Shown here: in pieces, positions 6,495-15,704 of the stretch
How positions within the stretch are numbered: position 1 is the first letter of the stretch
Layout: every line of letters begins with the position of its first letter
Source: Ectopseudomonas composti
Lineage (GTDB): Bacteria; Pseudomonadota; Gammaproteobacteria; Pseudomonadales; Pseudomonadaceae
Assembly: GCF_900115475.1 (NCBI RefSeq)
Contig: NZ_FOWP01000006.1
Location: 62,001 to 126,000 of the forward strand
DNA: 64,000 nucleotides
Reading direction: 5' to 3'
Made by a program: the position numbers and the translations under genes
The notes under the pieces: model-generated
What the model was told of the DNA's origin: nothing
Database searches by the model: none
The model's input: the letters and a program-made list of their open reading frames with translations, nothing else

Positions 6495-9212
6495 TCAAAC
6501 CGCCTGGGTATGCAGACCAAAGCGCCGCACCACCCATTTCTCCAATTCCGCCACGCTGAACAGCGCCAGGCCCGCCAGCAAGACCCGCAACCATTCGTCC
6601 AGGCTCAGGCCGACCGAGCCGAACACCCCCTGCAACGGCGGGGCATAGGTGAACAGCAGCTGCAGCACCAGGCAGATGGTGATGGTCACCAGCACCGCGC
6701 GATTACCCAGCAGGGCGTTGCGGCTGAGTACCGAGCCGAAGATGCTGCGACTGTTGAGCAGGTAGAAGATTTCGCACATCACCACGGCATTCACTGCGAT
6801 GGTGCGGGCGCTGTCCAGGCTGTTGCCACGTTGCAGTTCCCAGAGGAACAGGCCGATGCCGGCACCGGCGATCAGCACCGATACCATCACCACGCGCCAG
6901 ACGAAGAAGCCCGACAGCAAGGGCTCGTTCGGCGCGCGTGGGGCGCGATCCATCAATCCGCGTTCGCTGGGCTCGAAGGCCAGCGCCAGGCCCAGGGTGC
7001 TGGAGGTGACCATGTTGATCCACAGCACCTGCGCCGGCGTCAGCGGCAGTACCACCTGGAACAGGATGGCGAAGATCACGATCAACGCCTGGCCGCCGTT
7101 GGTCGGCAGGGAAAACAGAATGAATTTCTTCAGGTTGTCGTAGATTGCCCGGCCTTCGCGCACGGCGCCGGCGATGGTGGCGAAGTTGTCGTCGGCCAGC
7201 ACCACCTCGGCGGCTTCCTTGGCCGCTTCAGTGCCCTTCAGGCCCATGGCCACGCCAACGTCTGCGCGCTTCAGCGCTGGAGCATCGTTGACGCCGTCAC
7301 CGGTCATGGCCACCACCTGTCCGCTGTCCTGCATGGCCTGCACCAGACGCAGCTTGTGTTCCGGGCTGGCACGAGCGAATACCTCGATGCCGGGTAGCAC
7401 TTCGCGCAAGCGGCGGTCGTCGAGCAGTTCCAGTTCGGCGCCGGTCATCGCCGGCAGGCCGACGCCGATGCCCAGTTGCGCACCGATGGCGCGCGCGGTC
7501 TCGGCGTGATCGCCGGTGATCATCTTCACCCGGATGCCGGCACGCTGGCATTCGGCGACGGCGGCGATGGCCTCTTCACGCGGCGGGTCGATGATGCCGA
7601 CCAGCGCGAGCAGAGTCAGCCCGCCTTCGACGTCGTCGAAGCTCAGATTGCGCTGCTCGGCCGGTGCCGGTTTACACGCCAGGGCCAGCAGGCGCAGGCC
7701 ACGGGCAGCCAGGTCGGTGGCCTGGCGCCGCCAGTAGTCGGCGTCCAGGGGCGCATTGCCGCCATCGGCGCCGCGCTGGCTGGCGCACATCTCCAGCACG
7801 CGCTCGGGGGCACCCTTGAGGTAGACCAGGCCATGGCCAGCGTGGTCGTGGTGCAGGGTGGCCATGAAACGGTGTTCGGACTCGAACGGAATCGCATCGC
7901 TGCGTGGCAGTCGCGTGTGCAGCGTCTGGATATCGAGGCCGCTTTTCAGTGCCAGGGTCAGCAGCGCGCCCTCGGTCGGGTCGCCATGCAGCAGCCAGTG
8001 GCCGGCGCTGTCCTGTTGCAGGCGGGCGTCGTTGCACAGTTGCGCAGCTCGGGCGATTTCCAGCAGTTCAGTGTCGGGTTCGAGCACCTTGCCGTCATGG
8101 TGAAAGGCGCCTTCCGGGGCGTAGCCGACGCCCGAGACATCGAGGATGCGGCTGGCACTGACCACGCGCTGTACGGTCATCTCGTTGCGGGTCAGGGTGC
8201 CGGTCTTGTCCGAGCAGATCACCGTCACCGAACCGAGGGTCTCCACGGCCGGCAAGCGCCGGACGATGGCGTTGTGCCCGGCCATGCGCTGCACGCCGAG
8301 GGCGAGGATCACCGTCATGATCGCCGGCAGCCCTTCGGGGATGGCCGAGGCGGTCAGTGCCACTACCATCATGAACATCTCGCCGGGGGGCTGGCCATGC
8401 CAGAGGATGCCGAGGATGAAGGTGGCCAACGCCAGGATCAAGATGATCACTGCCAGCCAGCGGCTGAACTGTTCGATCTGTCGCAGCAGCGGCGTGGACA
8501 GCGCCTGCACCTGCTGCAGCATGGCGCCGATACGGCCGAGTTCAGTGTTGGCACCGGTCGCCACCACCACGCCGCTGGCCTGGCCGCTGCTGACCAGGGT
8601 GCCGGAATAGGCCATGCAGCGCCGGTCGCCAAGCGCGGCGTCGGCGTTGCAGTGGGCCATGGATTTTTCCACCGGCACCGATTCACCGGTCAGCGCGGCT
8701 TCTTCCACCAGCAGGTTCTTCACGCTGATCAGGCGCAGGTCGGCTGGCACCTTGTCGCCGGACGCCAGCAGCACCACGTCGCCGGGCACCAGGCGTTCGG
8801 CATCGATTTCATGGCGTTCGCCGTCGCGCAGGACCATGGCATGGGGCGAGAGCATGCTGCGGATGGCGTCCAGCGCGTTCTCCGCCTTGCCTTCCTGGAT
8901 GAAGCCGATGATCACGTTGATCAGCACCGCGGCGAGGATCACCGAGGTGTCGACCCAATGGCCGAGCAGGGCAGTGATCAGGGCTGCTACCAGCATCAGG
9001 TAAAGCAAGACGTTGTGAAATTGATAGAGCAGCCGCAGTAGCGGCCCCCTGCGTTGCGGCGGCGGTAGGCGGTTGGCGCCGTGGCGTTGCAGGCGCCGCT
9101 CGGCTTCTACCTGGCTGAGGCCATTGGCACTGCTGTGCTGTTCATCGAGCACTTGTTGTGCAGTCAAACCGTGCCAGGCGTGGTCACTATGTTGAGAGGG
9201 GGGATTGCCCAT
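6495..9212 (-). CDS. P2-type (SERCA/PMA-like) cation-transporting ATPase (905 aa)
   Basis: Complete P-type ATPase. N-terminal cation-ATPase domain (about 10-80), actuator motif LTGES at 174-178, P2-type helix motif IPEGLPA at 291-297, phosphorylation site DKTGTLT at 335-341 (Asp335), a MTGDGVNDAPALK hinge and a C-terminal six-helix cation-ATPase domain. PEGL rather than CPC argues against heavy-metal P1 pumps and for Ca/Mg/Na/H-type substrates; the ion is unknown. ATG 9212 is preferred because GGAG precedes it at good distance; an open frame extends 38 codons upstream without support. It is divergent from a universal stress protein gene. Confidence 0.88.
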   Translation of the reverse strand: MGNPPSQHSDHAWHGLTAQQVLDEQHSSANGLSQVEAERRLQRHGANRLPPPQRRGPLLRLLYQFHNVLLYLMLVAALITALLGHWVDTSVILAAVLINVIIGFIQEGKAENALDAIRSMLSPHAMVLRDGERHEIDAERLVPGDVVLLASGDKVPADLRLISVKNLLVEEAALTGESVPVEKSMAHCNADAALGDRRCMAYSGTLVSSGQASGVVVATGANTELGRIGAMLQQVQALSTPLLRQIEQFSRWLAVIILILALATFILGILWHGQPPGEMFMMVVALTASAIPEGLPAIMTVILALGVQRMAGHNAIVRRLPAVETLGSVTVICSDKTGTLTRNEMTVQRVVSASRILDVSGVGYAPEGAFHHDGKVLEPDTELLEIARAAQLCNDARLQQDSAGHWLLHGDPTEGALLTLALKSGLDIQTLHTRLPRSDAIPFESEHRFMATLHHDHAGHGLVYLKGAPERVLEMCASQRGADGGNAPLDADYWRRQATDLAARGLRLLALACKPAPAEQRNLSFDDVEGGLTLLALVGIIDPPREEAIAAVAECQRAGIRVKMITGDHAETARAIGAQLGIGVGLPAMTGAELELLDDRRLREVLPGIEVFARASPEHKLRLVQAMQDSGQVVAMTGDGVNDAPALKRADVGVAMGLKGTEAAKEAAEVVLADDNFATIAGAVREGRAIYDNLKKFILFSLPTNGGQALIVIFAILFQVVLPLTPAQVLWINMVTSSTLGLALAFEPSERGLMDRAPRAPNEPLLSGFFVWRVVMVSVLIAGAGIGLFLWELQRGNSLDSARTIAVNAVVMCEIFYLLNSRSIFGSVLSRNALLGNRAVLVTITICLVLQLLFTYAPPLQGVFGSVGLSLDEWLRVLLAGLALFSVAELEKWVVRRFGLHTQAV

Positions 9213-9387
9213 GGGGCGCGTCTCCTTCGGTGGGCCGGCTGCGTTTGCCGGCCGCCATCGGGCGGCGCAACCAGCCGTCCCCACTACCCTAGACCGCTTT
9301 ACCGCGTCAGGCCTGACCTGCATCAAGGAGTACGGAGTCGGGAGGCGCTTGAATGTAACGCGGTGTTAAACCCATGGAGGAAACGAG

Positions 9388-10236
9388 ATGATCAAGATTC
9401 TGGTAGCGACCGATTTGTCCGAGCGTTCGGCGCATGCGGTACAGCGCGCCGTGCAACTGATCCGGCGCCAGGGGGGCGGCGAATGGAGCTTGCTGCATGT
9501 CATAGATGACGATGCGCCGGCTGCGCACGTGCAACGCCAGGTGCAACAGGCCGAAACCCTGTTGCAGGCGCAGGCCGAACGCCTCGGCGAACAGGCTGGC
9601 AGTGTGCCGCGGGTGATCGTGGGCACTGGCGAGGCCGCCGCAGTGATCGTTGAAGGTGCTGAGGGCATGGGCGCCGATCTGCTGGTGGTAGGCGCGCATC
9701 GCAAGTCGGCACTGCGCGACTTCTTCGTCGGCACCACGCTTGAGCGTGTTGTGCGCAGCAGTCATCTGCCGGTACTGCGGGTCAATGGTCCGGTAACACA
9801 CGAGTACCGTCATGCGCTGCTGGCGATGGACCTCTCGCGCACCTCGCAGCAGGCCCTCAAACGGCTGCGTGAGCTGGGCCTTGCAAGCCTGGACGACCTG
9901 CATGTGGCCAGCGCGGTCGAGCCGGTCGTGGCGGGCGCGATGATGGAGGCAGGTATCAGCGCCGAAGTGCTGGAGAATCAGCGCGAGCTGCAGCGTCAGC
10001 AACTGGTGGAGCGCCTGGATGCGGTCGGCGCGAACCTGAGTCAGGAGCGCCTGCTGGTACAGATCGGCTCGCCAGAGGGGGTGATCGGCGAGGCCTTGCG
10101 TCAGTCCGGTGCTGACCTGCTGGTGCTCGGCACCCATGCCCGCGAAGGTGCGTCGCGCTTCTTCCTCGGTAGCGTCGCCAGTCGTTTGCTGGCCTCGCTC
10201 GACAGCGACGCGTTGATCGTACCGCCTGCTGACTGA
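9388..10236 (+). CDS. Tandem universal stress protein (282 aa)
   Basis: Two Usp domains in one chain: residues about 1-145 starting MIKILVATDLSERSAHAV, and about 148-282 starting YRHALLAMDLSRTS. The second ends with the ATP-binding type motif GTHAREGASRFFLGSVASR (Gly-x2-Gly-x9-Gly-Ser); the first has the degenerate version GAHRKSALRDFFVGTT. Tandem Usp proteins of this size are cytoplasmic stress-survival proteins. ATG 9388 follows GGAGGAAACGAG. It is divergent from the P-type ATPase and convergent with olsA, ending 6 bp from it. Confidence 0.88.
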   Translation: MIKILVATDLSERSAHAVQRAVQLIRRQGGGEWSLLHVIDDDAPAAHVQRQVQQAETLLQAQAERLGEQAGSVPRVIVGTGEAAAVIVEGAEGMGADLLVVGAHRKSALRDFFVGTTLERVVRSSHLPVLRVNGPVTHEYRHALLAMDLSRTSQQALKRLRELGLASLDDLHVASAVEPVVAGAMMEAGISAEVLENQRELQRQQLVERLDAVGANLSQERLLVQIGSPEGVIGEALRQSGADLLVLGTHAREGASRFFLGSVASRLLASLDSDALIVPPAD

Positions 10237-10242
10237 GTGCGC

Positions 10243-11019
10243 TCAGGCCGCTTCGGCCTGCTCCTGCTCTGCTGCGTTGAGCAGCAGGGCGCGGGCGATG
10301 ATGGCCTGGCTGTGCCGGGCCAGCTCGTTGCGGCTGCGTGATTCGCTGGGAATCGGCGCGAGCACACGTATCTCCACTTCACAGGCAGGGCTCGAGAGCA
10401 GGCGCAGCAGGTGCGAGAGCATGTCGTCGTCGCCGATAAAGGGTGCCAAGGGGCAGGGCTGGCCGTCGCGCAGATAACGGATGGCCACCGGTTGCAGCGC
10501 CACACCGCTGTCGATGGCGCTGCTCAGCAGGCGGCCGTGGAAAGTGCGCAGCGCGAGGCCGTCGGTGGTGGTGCCTTCGGGAAATATCAGCAGGTGATGG
10601 CCTTGTTGCAGGTGGCGGGTGAGCTGCTGGCCGACCTGGCTGCTGTCGCCCGCACCGCGGCGGATGAACTGCGTGCCGCCCTTGTGCGCCAGCCAGCCGG
10701 CCAGCGGCCAATCGCGCACCTCCGCCTTGGACAGAAAGGACAGCGGCTGCAATGCGCCCAACAGCGGAATATCGGTCCATGACACATGGTTGCTGACCCA
10801 CAGCATCGGCTGCGTCGGCAGCTCGCCCTCGACCCGCACGCGAAATGGCAGGGCCCCGCCCAGGCGTGCCAGGAACCAGCGCGTCAGGCGCTGGCGCAGC
10901 GGCATCAGGTCGTGCCGAACTACCCGCTCGAACAGGCTGACGATGCCGGCCAGCAGGGTGCCGAAGGCGACTACCAGAGTCAGGTGGGCGAGGCGCAGGG
11001 ACAGACGCAGTTTGGCCAT
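10243..11019 (-). CDS. olsA: Lyso-ornithine lipid O-acyltransferase / 1-acyl-glycerol-3-phosphate acyltransferase (258 aa)
   Basis: PlsC-like membrane acyltransferase. An N-terminal hydrophobic helix (about 10-32) is followed by the HX4D motif NHVSWTD (His78, Asp83), the acceptor-site region FIRRG and FPEGT at 146-150. The neighbouring upstream gene is an OlsB-type N-acyltransferase, so this is probably OlsA, which adds the second acyl chain to lyso-ornithine lipid; a general PlsC role cannot be excluded. ATG 11019 is chosen (an upstream frame extends 40 codons but runs into the REP region). A REP pair separates it from olsB. Confidence 0.83.
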   Translation of the reverse strand: MAKLRLSLRLAHLTLVVAFGTLLAGIVSLFERVVRHDLMPLRQRLTRWFLARLGGALPFRVRVEGELPTQPMLWVSNHVSWTDIPLLGALQPLSFLSKAEVRDWPLAGWLAHKGGTQFIRRGAGDSSQVGQQLTRHLQQGHHLLIFPEGTTTDGLALRTFHGRLLSSAIDSGVALQPVAIRYLRDGQPCPLAPFIGDDDMLSHLLRLLSSPACEVEIRVLAPIPSESRSRNELARHSQAIIARALLLNAAEQEQAEAA

Positions 11020-11099
11020 TGAGGCCTCCGCTTGAGAACGAGTGCCGGCATTATCCACGGGCAGCGCCGTTTGGCCATTATCGTGATTCATGCCGGCCT

Positions 11100-11162
11100 G
11101 TAGGAGCGAGCCCTGCTCGCGAACAAGAGGGTTCAGCATTCGCGAGCAGAGCTCGCTCCTAC
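11100..11162. repeat. REP pair (REPIN) between olsB and olsA
   Basis: GTAGGAGCGAGCCCTGCTCG at the left and the inverted partner ending GAGCTCGCTCCTAC at the right. Same REP family as at 4145. Placed between two co-directional genes, it may modulate mRNA processing or partly terminate; that is inference. Confidence 0.85.
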
Positions 11163-11172
11163 TTATCGGGTT

Positions 11173-11904
11173 TCAGACGGCAGCCTTGAAGTGCCGGGCG
11201 TAGCGTGGGCACAGCTCGTCGCGCTTGAGCAGGATGAACACATCGGCCACTTGGAAGTCGCGGTCCCAGCAGGGTTCGCCGCAGATTTTCGCGCCCAGGC
11301 GCATGTAGGCCTTGAGCAGCGGTGGCATCTCGGCGATGACGTTGCCCGGCAGGTCCAGTTGCGGCAGCGGGTGCTTGGGTTCGGCGCGCAAGTGCTCGGT
11401 GCACAGGTAGCGTTCGCGCAGGCGCTGCATGACTGCATGCGCCTGGATGCCGCCGTCCTGCATGGAGATGCTGGCGCAGCCCATCAGGTAGCGGTAGCCA
11501 CCTTCGTTGAGAACCTCGGCCAGTTCGCCCCAGAGCACGGCGATGGTGGCGCCATTGCGGTAGGCGACATCGACGCAGGTGCGGCCGATTTCCAGCACCG
11601 GACCTTCCAGCTTGGCCAGGCCATGCAGGGCGAATTCCTCTTCGCTGTAATAGCGGCCGAGACCGGCAGCTGCCTGGTAGTCGAGCAGGCGGGTGGTAGC
11701 CACCAGCTCGCCGCTTTCCAGGTCACGCACGCCGATATGGCGGCAGTGGATGTCGTAGTCGTCCATGTCCAGACCCAGTTCGGCACCGTTGAGCTTGGCG
11801 TCGAATTCCGCGCTGAATACGCGGTAGCGCAAGGCTTGCGCTTCACGCAGGGCGGCGGGGCCTTGCAGGCGTTCAGCCTGCAGTCGGCGAGCGGTTTGAG
11901 TCAT
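11173..11904 (-). CDS. olsB: L-ornithine N-alpha-acyltransferase (243 aa)
   Basis: GNAT-fold protein of the OlsB/hemolysin-like group. Features include [15 protein letters not shown] near residues 25-39, [13 protein letters not shown] at about 49-61, [14 protein letters not shown] and [13 protein letters not shown]. OlsB transfers a 3-hydroxyacyl group from ACP to ornithine, the first step of phosphorus-free ornithine lipid synthesis, typically induced by phosphate limitation. It is followed on the same strand by olsA, so both steps are encoded here. The 243-residue length fits the family. The upstream region holds a hairpin-ended mobile element rather than an obvious promoter box. Confidence 0.85.
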   Translation of the reverse strand: MTQTARRLQAERLQGPAALREAQALRYRVFSAEFDAKLNGAELGLDMDDYDIHCRHIGVRDLESGELVATTRLLDYQAAAGLGRYYSEEEFALHGLAKLEGPVLEIGRTCVDVAYRNGATIAVLWGELAEVLNEGGYRYLMGCASISMQDGGIQAHAVMQRLRERYLCTEHLRAEPKHPLPQLDLPGNVIAEMPPLLKAYMRLGAKICGEPCWDRDFQVADVFILLKRDELCPRYARHFKAAV

Positions 11905-12211
11905 GCCAGATCCTCCGTGTGCCGGCTGGATGCTTGCAGCCGGTCGATCTTGTTGGGCAAGCTCAGGCTAGGTAGCTGCGGTGTCACCACCGTTAAGCTT
12001 TTTTGATGCTTATGTGACAGCAGCCTAGGTGGACACTTTTAAAAACGTAGGTGAGGCAGCCAGTGCAAGGCAAAAGCAGGCGAAAAAGCGGAGTTTACGA
12101 GCTGTGAATGAGCATTTTGATCGGACTCGCGCACGAGCCTGTTTTTAACGCAGCAATGGCAACGCAGGTAGTTTTTAGAGGTGTCCGATTGCTGCTGCGA
12201 GGAGGTCTGTT
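11905..12211. other. 307-bp divergent intergenic region carrying a hairpin-ended repeat
   Basis: Upstream space of olsB (minus) and the acyl-CoA-dehydrogenase-like gene (plus). The right-hand half is almost entirely the repeat element at 12031-12186; the left 120 bp must contain the olsB promoter. GAGGAGG at 12199-12205 is the ribosome-binding site for the gene at 12212. I could not assign a reliable PhoB box. Confidence 0.5.
12031..12186 (+). mobile_element. Hairpin-ended ~140-bp repeat element, copy A
   Basis: The left arm begins GGACACTTTTAAAAACGTAG and the right arm ends CTACCT-type sequence as GTAGTTTTTAGAGGTGTCC; the arms pair with each other. The core shares GGCAAAAGCAGGCGAAAAAG, GTTTACGAGCTG and TTTTTAACGCAGCA with the copies at 13975, 41931, 43386 and 44468. 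No target duplication is evident. This is the most divergent of the five copies. Confidence 0.7.
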
Positions 12212-13111
12212 ATGCCTTGGTCGAGCCTGTTTCAGCCCATCGAGCGCCTGACTGCCGAGGCGGGGTTGGAGGACTGGTACGCTCGCCTGCTGGCGCGTCT
12301 GGGCGGCACACCACAGCCCTTCGAGCTGGCGCTGGTGGGCGGTTTGCAGGCGGCCACGCCTGGGCTGGCGTTTCTCGCCGGTTACCAGGCTGCGCTGCGT
12401 GTGCTGTGGCCGGCGGCGCCCTGGACGGCCGGCGCGCTGTGTGTGACGGAGAACCGCAGCACCCGCCCGGCGGACATGAGCACGCGCATCGACGGGTTGT
12501 GCATCAGTGGTCGCAAGGACTTCGTTACCGCCGCCGAATGCGCCGAATGCGCCGACTGGTTGCTGGTGGCGGCGCGCGAGGAGGGCGCAGGGCAGGCACC
12601 GCGTCTGGCCCTGGGCGTGGTCTGCCAGGGTGCGCCGGGTGTGCGTATCGAACCGCTGCCGGCGTTACCGCTGATGCCGGATATCGGCCATGCCCGCCTG
12701 CATCTGGACCAGGCGCAGGGTGAACGCCTGGCCGGCGATGGCTGGGATGATTACGTCAAACCCTTCCGCACCCTGGAAGACGTGCATGTGCTCACTGCAG
12801 TAACTGCGTGGTTGTTCGGTGTCGGCCGCGAATGCGACTGGCCCGAATCCCTGCTGCTGCGCCTGCAGGGGCTGCTGGCCGGTTGTGCCGAGGTGACGCG
12901 GCAAACGCCCAATGCGCCGACCACGCATCTGCTGCTGGCCGGACTGTTCGCCCAGCAGCAGACGCTGGCTGACGAACTGGACACCGCCTTCGCCGCGGGG
13001 CCGGTGCACTGGGCCGCGCTGTGGCAGCGCGACAAGGGTTTGCTGCGCATTGCCGAGGCGGCACGCAGCAAGCGCCTGGAGAAAGCGCGGCAGATTGTCG
13101 CCGGCTGTTGA
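12212..13111 (+). CDS. Acyl-CoA dehydrogenase-like protein, short form (299 aa)
   Basis: Resembles the N-terminal and middle parts of acyl-CoA dehydrogenases: a helical start, ALRVLWPAAPWTAGALCVTE and the beta-domain stretch IDGLCISGRKDFVTAAECAEC. It is about 80 residues shorter than the usual family length and I do not see the flavin-contacting arginine/glutamine helices or a clear catalytic glutamate, so enzymatic activity is doubtful. It precedes a di-iron MBL-fold gene on the same strand (66-bp gap), suggesting a shared unit. ATG 12212 is preceded by GAGGAGG. Confidence 0.65.
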   Translation: MPWSSLFQPIERLTAEAGLEDWYARLLARLGGTPQPFELALVGGLQAATPGLAFLAGYQAALRVLWPAAPWTAGALCVTENRSTRPADMSTRIDGLCISGRKDFVTAAECAECADWLLVAAREEGAGQAPRLALGVVCQGAPGVRIEPLPALPLMPDIGHARLHLDQAQGERLAGDGWDDYVKPFRTLEDVHVLTAVTAWLFGVGRECDWPESLLLRLQGLLAGCAEVTRQTPNAPTTHLLLAGLFAQQQTLADELDTAFAAGPVHWAALWQRDKGLLRIAEAARSKRLEKARQIVAGC

Positions 13112-13177
13112 TCCATATCAGTACCCTCTCGGTGGTGTGCGCATAAGGTTGCCTCGCGATTCATCTACGAGGTTTCC

Positions 13178-13963
13178 ATGCGCCGCGAGCCCATCGTGCT
13201 GTTTGATAACGGCCGCCACCAATGCCTGATGTTCGATGACCTGGTCAGCGGCGAAGGCGTGCAATCCAACCAGTTCCTGATCACCGACAACGAGCAGTAC
13301 CTGCTGCTCGATCCGGGCGGCGATCTGACCTACACGCCGCTGTCGCTGGAGCTGTCCAAGCACATTCCGGTGCAGGACCTGACCTACATCTTCGCCTCGC
13401 ACCAAGACCCGGACATCATCGCCTCGCTGGACAAATGGCTGCTGCACACCCGCGCGCGGGTGATCTGCTCCAAGCTGTGGGCGCGCTTCCTGCCGCACCT
13501 GACGGCCAACTACCTGGTGCTGAGCCGCGGCATCAATACCTTCGATCGCATCATCGCGCTGCCGGATCGTGGCCAGAGCATCCCGTTGGGCAAATGCACG
13601 CTCAAGGCCGTGCCGGCGCACTTTCTGCACTCGGTGGGCAACTTCCAGGTCTATGACCCGGTGAGCAAGATCCTCTTCTCCGGTGACATGGGCGCTTCGC
13701 TGGTGGATGACGCGACCCCGGTGCGCGACTTCGTCAACCATGTGCCGAACATGGAAGGGTTCCACCGGCGTTACATGGCCGGTAACAAGGCCTGTCGCCT
13801 GTGGGCGGCGATGGTGCGGCAGATGGATGTAGCGATGATTGTGCCGCAGCATGGTCGGCCCTTCGTCGGCCCGGAAATGATCAGCGCTTTTCTCTACTGG
13901 ATCGAGAACCTTGAATGCGGTCTCGACCTGATGGGGCCGGAGGATTACCAACTGCCCAAATGA
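13178..13963 (+). CDS. MBL-fold oxygen-binding di-iron (ODP/FprA-like) protein (261 aa)
   Basis: Metallo-beta-lactamase fold with the flavodiiron-type ligand pattern rather than the hydrolase HxHxDH: HQDPD at residues 75-79, His148, Asp170 in SGDMG and His225 in PQHGRPF. Opening GVQSNQFLITDNEQYLLLDPGG is typical of FprA-type di-iron domains. No flavodoxin domain is attached, so it matches stand-alone ODP proteins, some of which sense or reduce oxygen or NO. Start ATG 13178 follows ACGAGG. Downstream, copy B of the hairpin-ended repeat ends the unit. Confidence 0.82.
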   Translation: MRREPIVLFDNGRHQCLMFDDLVSGEGVQSNQFLITDNEQYLLLDPGGDLTYTPLSLELSKHIPVQDLTYIFASHQDPDIIASLDKWLLHTRARVICSKLWARFLPHLTANYLVLSRGINTFDRIIALPDRGQSIPLGKCTLKAVPAHFLHSVGNFQVYDPVSKILFSGDMGASLVDDATPVRDFVNHVPNMEGFHRRYMAGNKACRLWAAMVRQMDVAMIVPQHGRPFVGPEMISAFLYWIENLECGLDLMGPEDYQLPK

Positions 13964-13974
13964 AGGTGGGATCA

Positions 13975-14111
13975 GACCGTGTGAAAACGTAGCGAGCGAA
14001 GGTCAGGCAAGGCAAAAATAGGCGAAGAAGCGCAGTTTACGAGTTGTAAATGAGCATTCTGAGCCTGTTTTTAACGCAGCATGGCCGAGCGTAGTAGTTT
14101 TCACAGCCGTC
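13975..14111 (+). mobile_element. Hairpin-ended ~140-bp repeat element, copy B
   Basis: The left arm GACCGTGTGAAAACGTAG pairs with the right arm reading GTAGTTTTCACAGCCGTC. The core matches the other copies closely (CAGGCAAGGCAAAAATAGGC, CGCAGTTTACGAGTTGTAAA, TTTTTAACGCAGCATGGCCG). Flanking triplets are TCA on the left and TGA on the right, one mismatch from a 3-bp duplication. Confidence 0.75.
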
Positions 14112-14189
14112 TGAGATGGCGGCTTCGTCGCTTCAAGCAGTCATCATCGCCGTGCTAGGGTGCGCCACGATTTCTGATCGAGGCCTCTC

Positions 14190-15308
14190 ATGCCCACTTC
14201 CTTTCTACGCCGACTGAGCCTGGTATTCGGCCTCAGCCTGCTCGCCAGCACCGCCCAGGCGGAGAACTGGCCGCAAGCCGACTGGCAGAGCCAACCCGCG
14301 CCACCGTCTGCGGCCATCGCCGAACTGGAAGCCTATGCTTTTGCCCCACGCGACGATGCCGAGCGCAAGGGCATTCGCAGCGATGCGCTGCTGGTGATCC
14401 GCGACGGGCAGATCGTCTACGAGCGTTACGCCGAACCGACCACCGCGCAGACCCCGCACCTCTCCTGGTCGATGGCCAAGAGCCTGCTCGCCACCACCCT
14501 TGGCGTGGCCTATGGCGAGGGGCGCTTCAAGCTCGATGCGCCGGTGGCGCAGTACTACCCGCCGATGGCCGATCATCCGCAGATCAAGATCGGTCACCTG
14601 CTCAACTGGGCCTCGGGCCTGGCCTGGCAAGAGGACTACGAGTACGCGCCGCTGAAATCCTCGGTGGTGGCCATGCTCTACACTCGTGGTCGCGACGACA
14701 TGGCCGCATTCACTGCCGCGCATGCAGCCGACGCCGCGCCGGGCACGCGCTTTCGTTATTCCAGTGGCGACAGCAACCTGCTGGCGGCTGCCCTGCGCGG
14801 CATGGTCGGCCAGCAGGCCTATGCCGACTATCCCTGGACCGCTCTGTTCGAACCGCTGGGCATCACCAGCGCGACCTGGGAACGCGATGCCAGCGGCACC
14901 TTCATCGCCTCGTCCTACGCTTACATGACCGCGCGTGACCTGGCTCGTGTCGGCCTGCTGATGCAGCGCGGCGGCCGTTGGGGCGAGCGTCAGCTGCTAC
15001 CAGTGGCCTGGATCAATTTCGTTGCCACGCCCTTTGCCGGTTACCAGGCGCAGCTGGCCAAGCCGGGCGATGCGGTACCCGGTGGGCACTGGTGGCTCAA
15101 CGCCGAACTGCCGGGCAGCGCGCGGCCCTGGCCGGATGCGCCGGCCGACACAATTGCCGCACTCGGGCACTGGGGGCAGGGGCTGTATGTGATGCCGCAG
15201 GAGAACCTGGTGGTGGTGCGTTACGCCGATGACCGCGACGGCAGCTTCCAGCACAACGAACTGCTCAAACGCGTGCGTGCGGCCTTCGCCGCGGAGGTGC
15301 AGCCATGA
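14190..15308 (+). CDS. Secreted serine hydrolase, beta-lactamase/penicillin-binding-protein fold (372 aa)
   Basis: A signal peptide (residues 1-24, ending ASTAQA) is followed by a class-C-like serine hydrolase. SMAK at 94-97 is the SxxK nucleophile motif, RYSSG at 189-193 the second motif and a C-terminal GHWGQGLY the third. The family includes esterases, D-aminopeptidases and 6-aminohexanoate hydrolase-like enzymes, so the substrate is open. It acts in the periplasm. Its stop codon overlaps the next start (ATGA), giving tight coupling with the small protein at 15305. Confidence 0.83.
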   Translation: MPTSFLRRLSLVFGLSLLASTAQAENWPQADWQSQPAPPSAAIAELEAYAFAPRDDAERKGIRSDALLVIRDGQIVYERYAEPTTAQTPHLSWSMAKSLLATTLGVAYGEGRFKLDAPVAQYYPPMADHPQIKIGHLLNWASGLAWQEDYEYAPLKSSVVAMLYTRGRDDMAAFTAAHAADAAPGTRFRYSSGDSNLLAAALRGMVGQQAYADYPWTALFEPLGITSATWERDASGTFIASSYAYMTARDLARVGLLMQRGGRWGERQLLPVAWINFVATPFAGYQAQLAKPGDAVPGGHWWLNAELPGSARPWPDAPADTIAALGHWGQGLYVMPQENLVVVRYADDRDGSFQHNELLKRVRAAFAAEVQP

Positions 15309-15625
15309 TCCGTCGCCACCCGATTCTCAGCGTGCTGGCGCTGCTGCTGATTTTGCTGCTGGCCTGGGCCTGGCCGAACCGCGTTTACCTGCAAGCGTTT
15401 CCGGACATCATCGGCGCCTACACGGCCAAGGAATACTGCTCCTGCCGTTACGTCAGCGGTAACCCGGCGGCCTACTGTGAAGGCTATGTCGCGCAGTACG
15501 TGCCGATTAGCAGCCTGCGGGATGACGAAAGCGCCAAGCGTGTGACCGCCAGCGGCCTAGGCCGCACTCACAGCGCAGCCTGGCTGGGTGAGCGACAGGG
15601 CTGTCAGTTGCTGCCGAACGAGTAG
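15305..15625 (+). CDS. Small membrane-anchored cysteine-containing protein (106 aa)
   Basis: An N-terminal hydrophobic helix (residues about 8-24) is followed by a periplasmic-looking domain with four cysteines (KEYCSCRYV, AAYCEGY and GCQLLPNE), probably forming disulfides. No named family recognised. It overlaps the serine hydrolase gene by 4 bases (ATGA), so the two are co-translated and may work together in the periplasm. Role unknown; an accessory or inhibitor of the hydrolase is only speculation. Confidence 0.7.
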   Translation: MIRRHPILSVLALLLILLLAWAWPNRVYLQAFPDIIGAYTAKEYCSCRYVSGNPAAYCEGYVAQYVPISSLRDDESAKRVTASGLGRTHSAAWLGERQGCQLLPNE

Positions 15626-15704
15626 AACTGGGCCAGCGTTGGGCTTTGCAAGGCCTGCGCTGGCGACTATCGTTGCCGCCTGGTCATGCCGTTTTCGAGT
15701 TCTC

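Noticed and set aside
7476..9041. 521-codon frame antisense to the P-type ATPase
   Set aside because: His/Gln/Gly-rich translation typical of a shadow frame; the ATPase on the other strand has every family motif.
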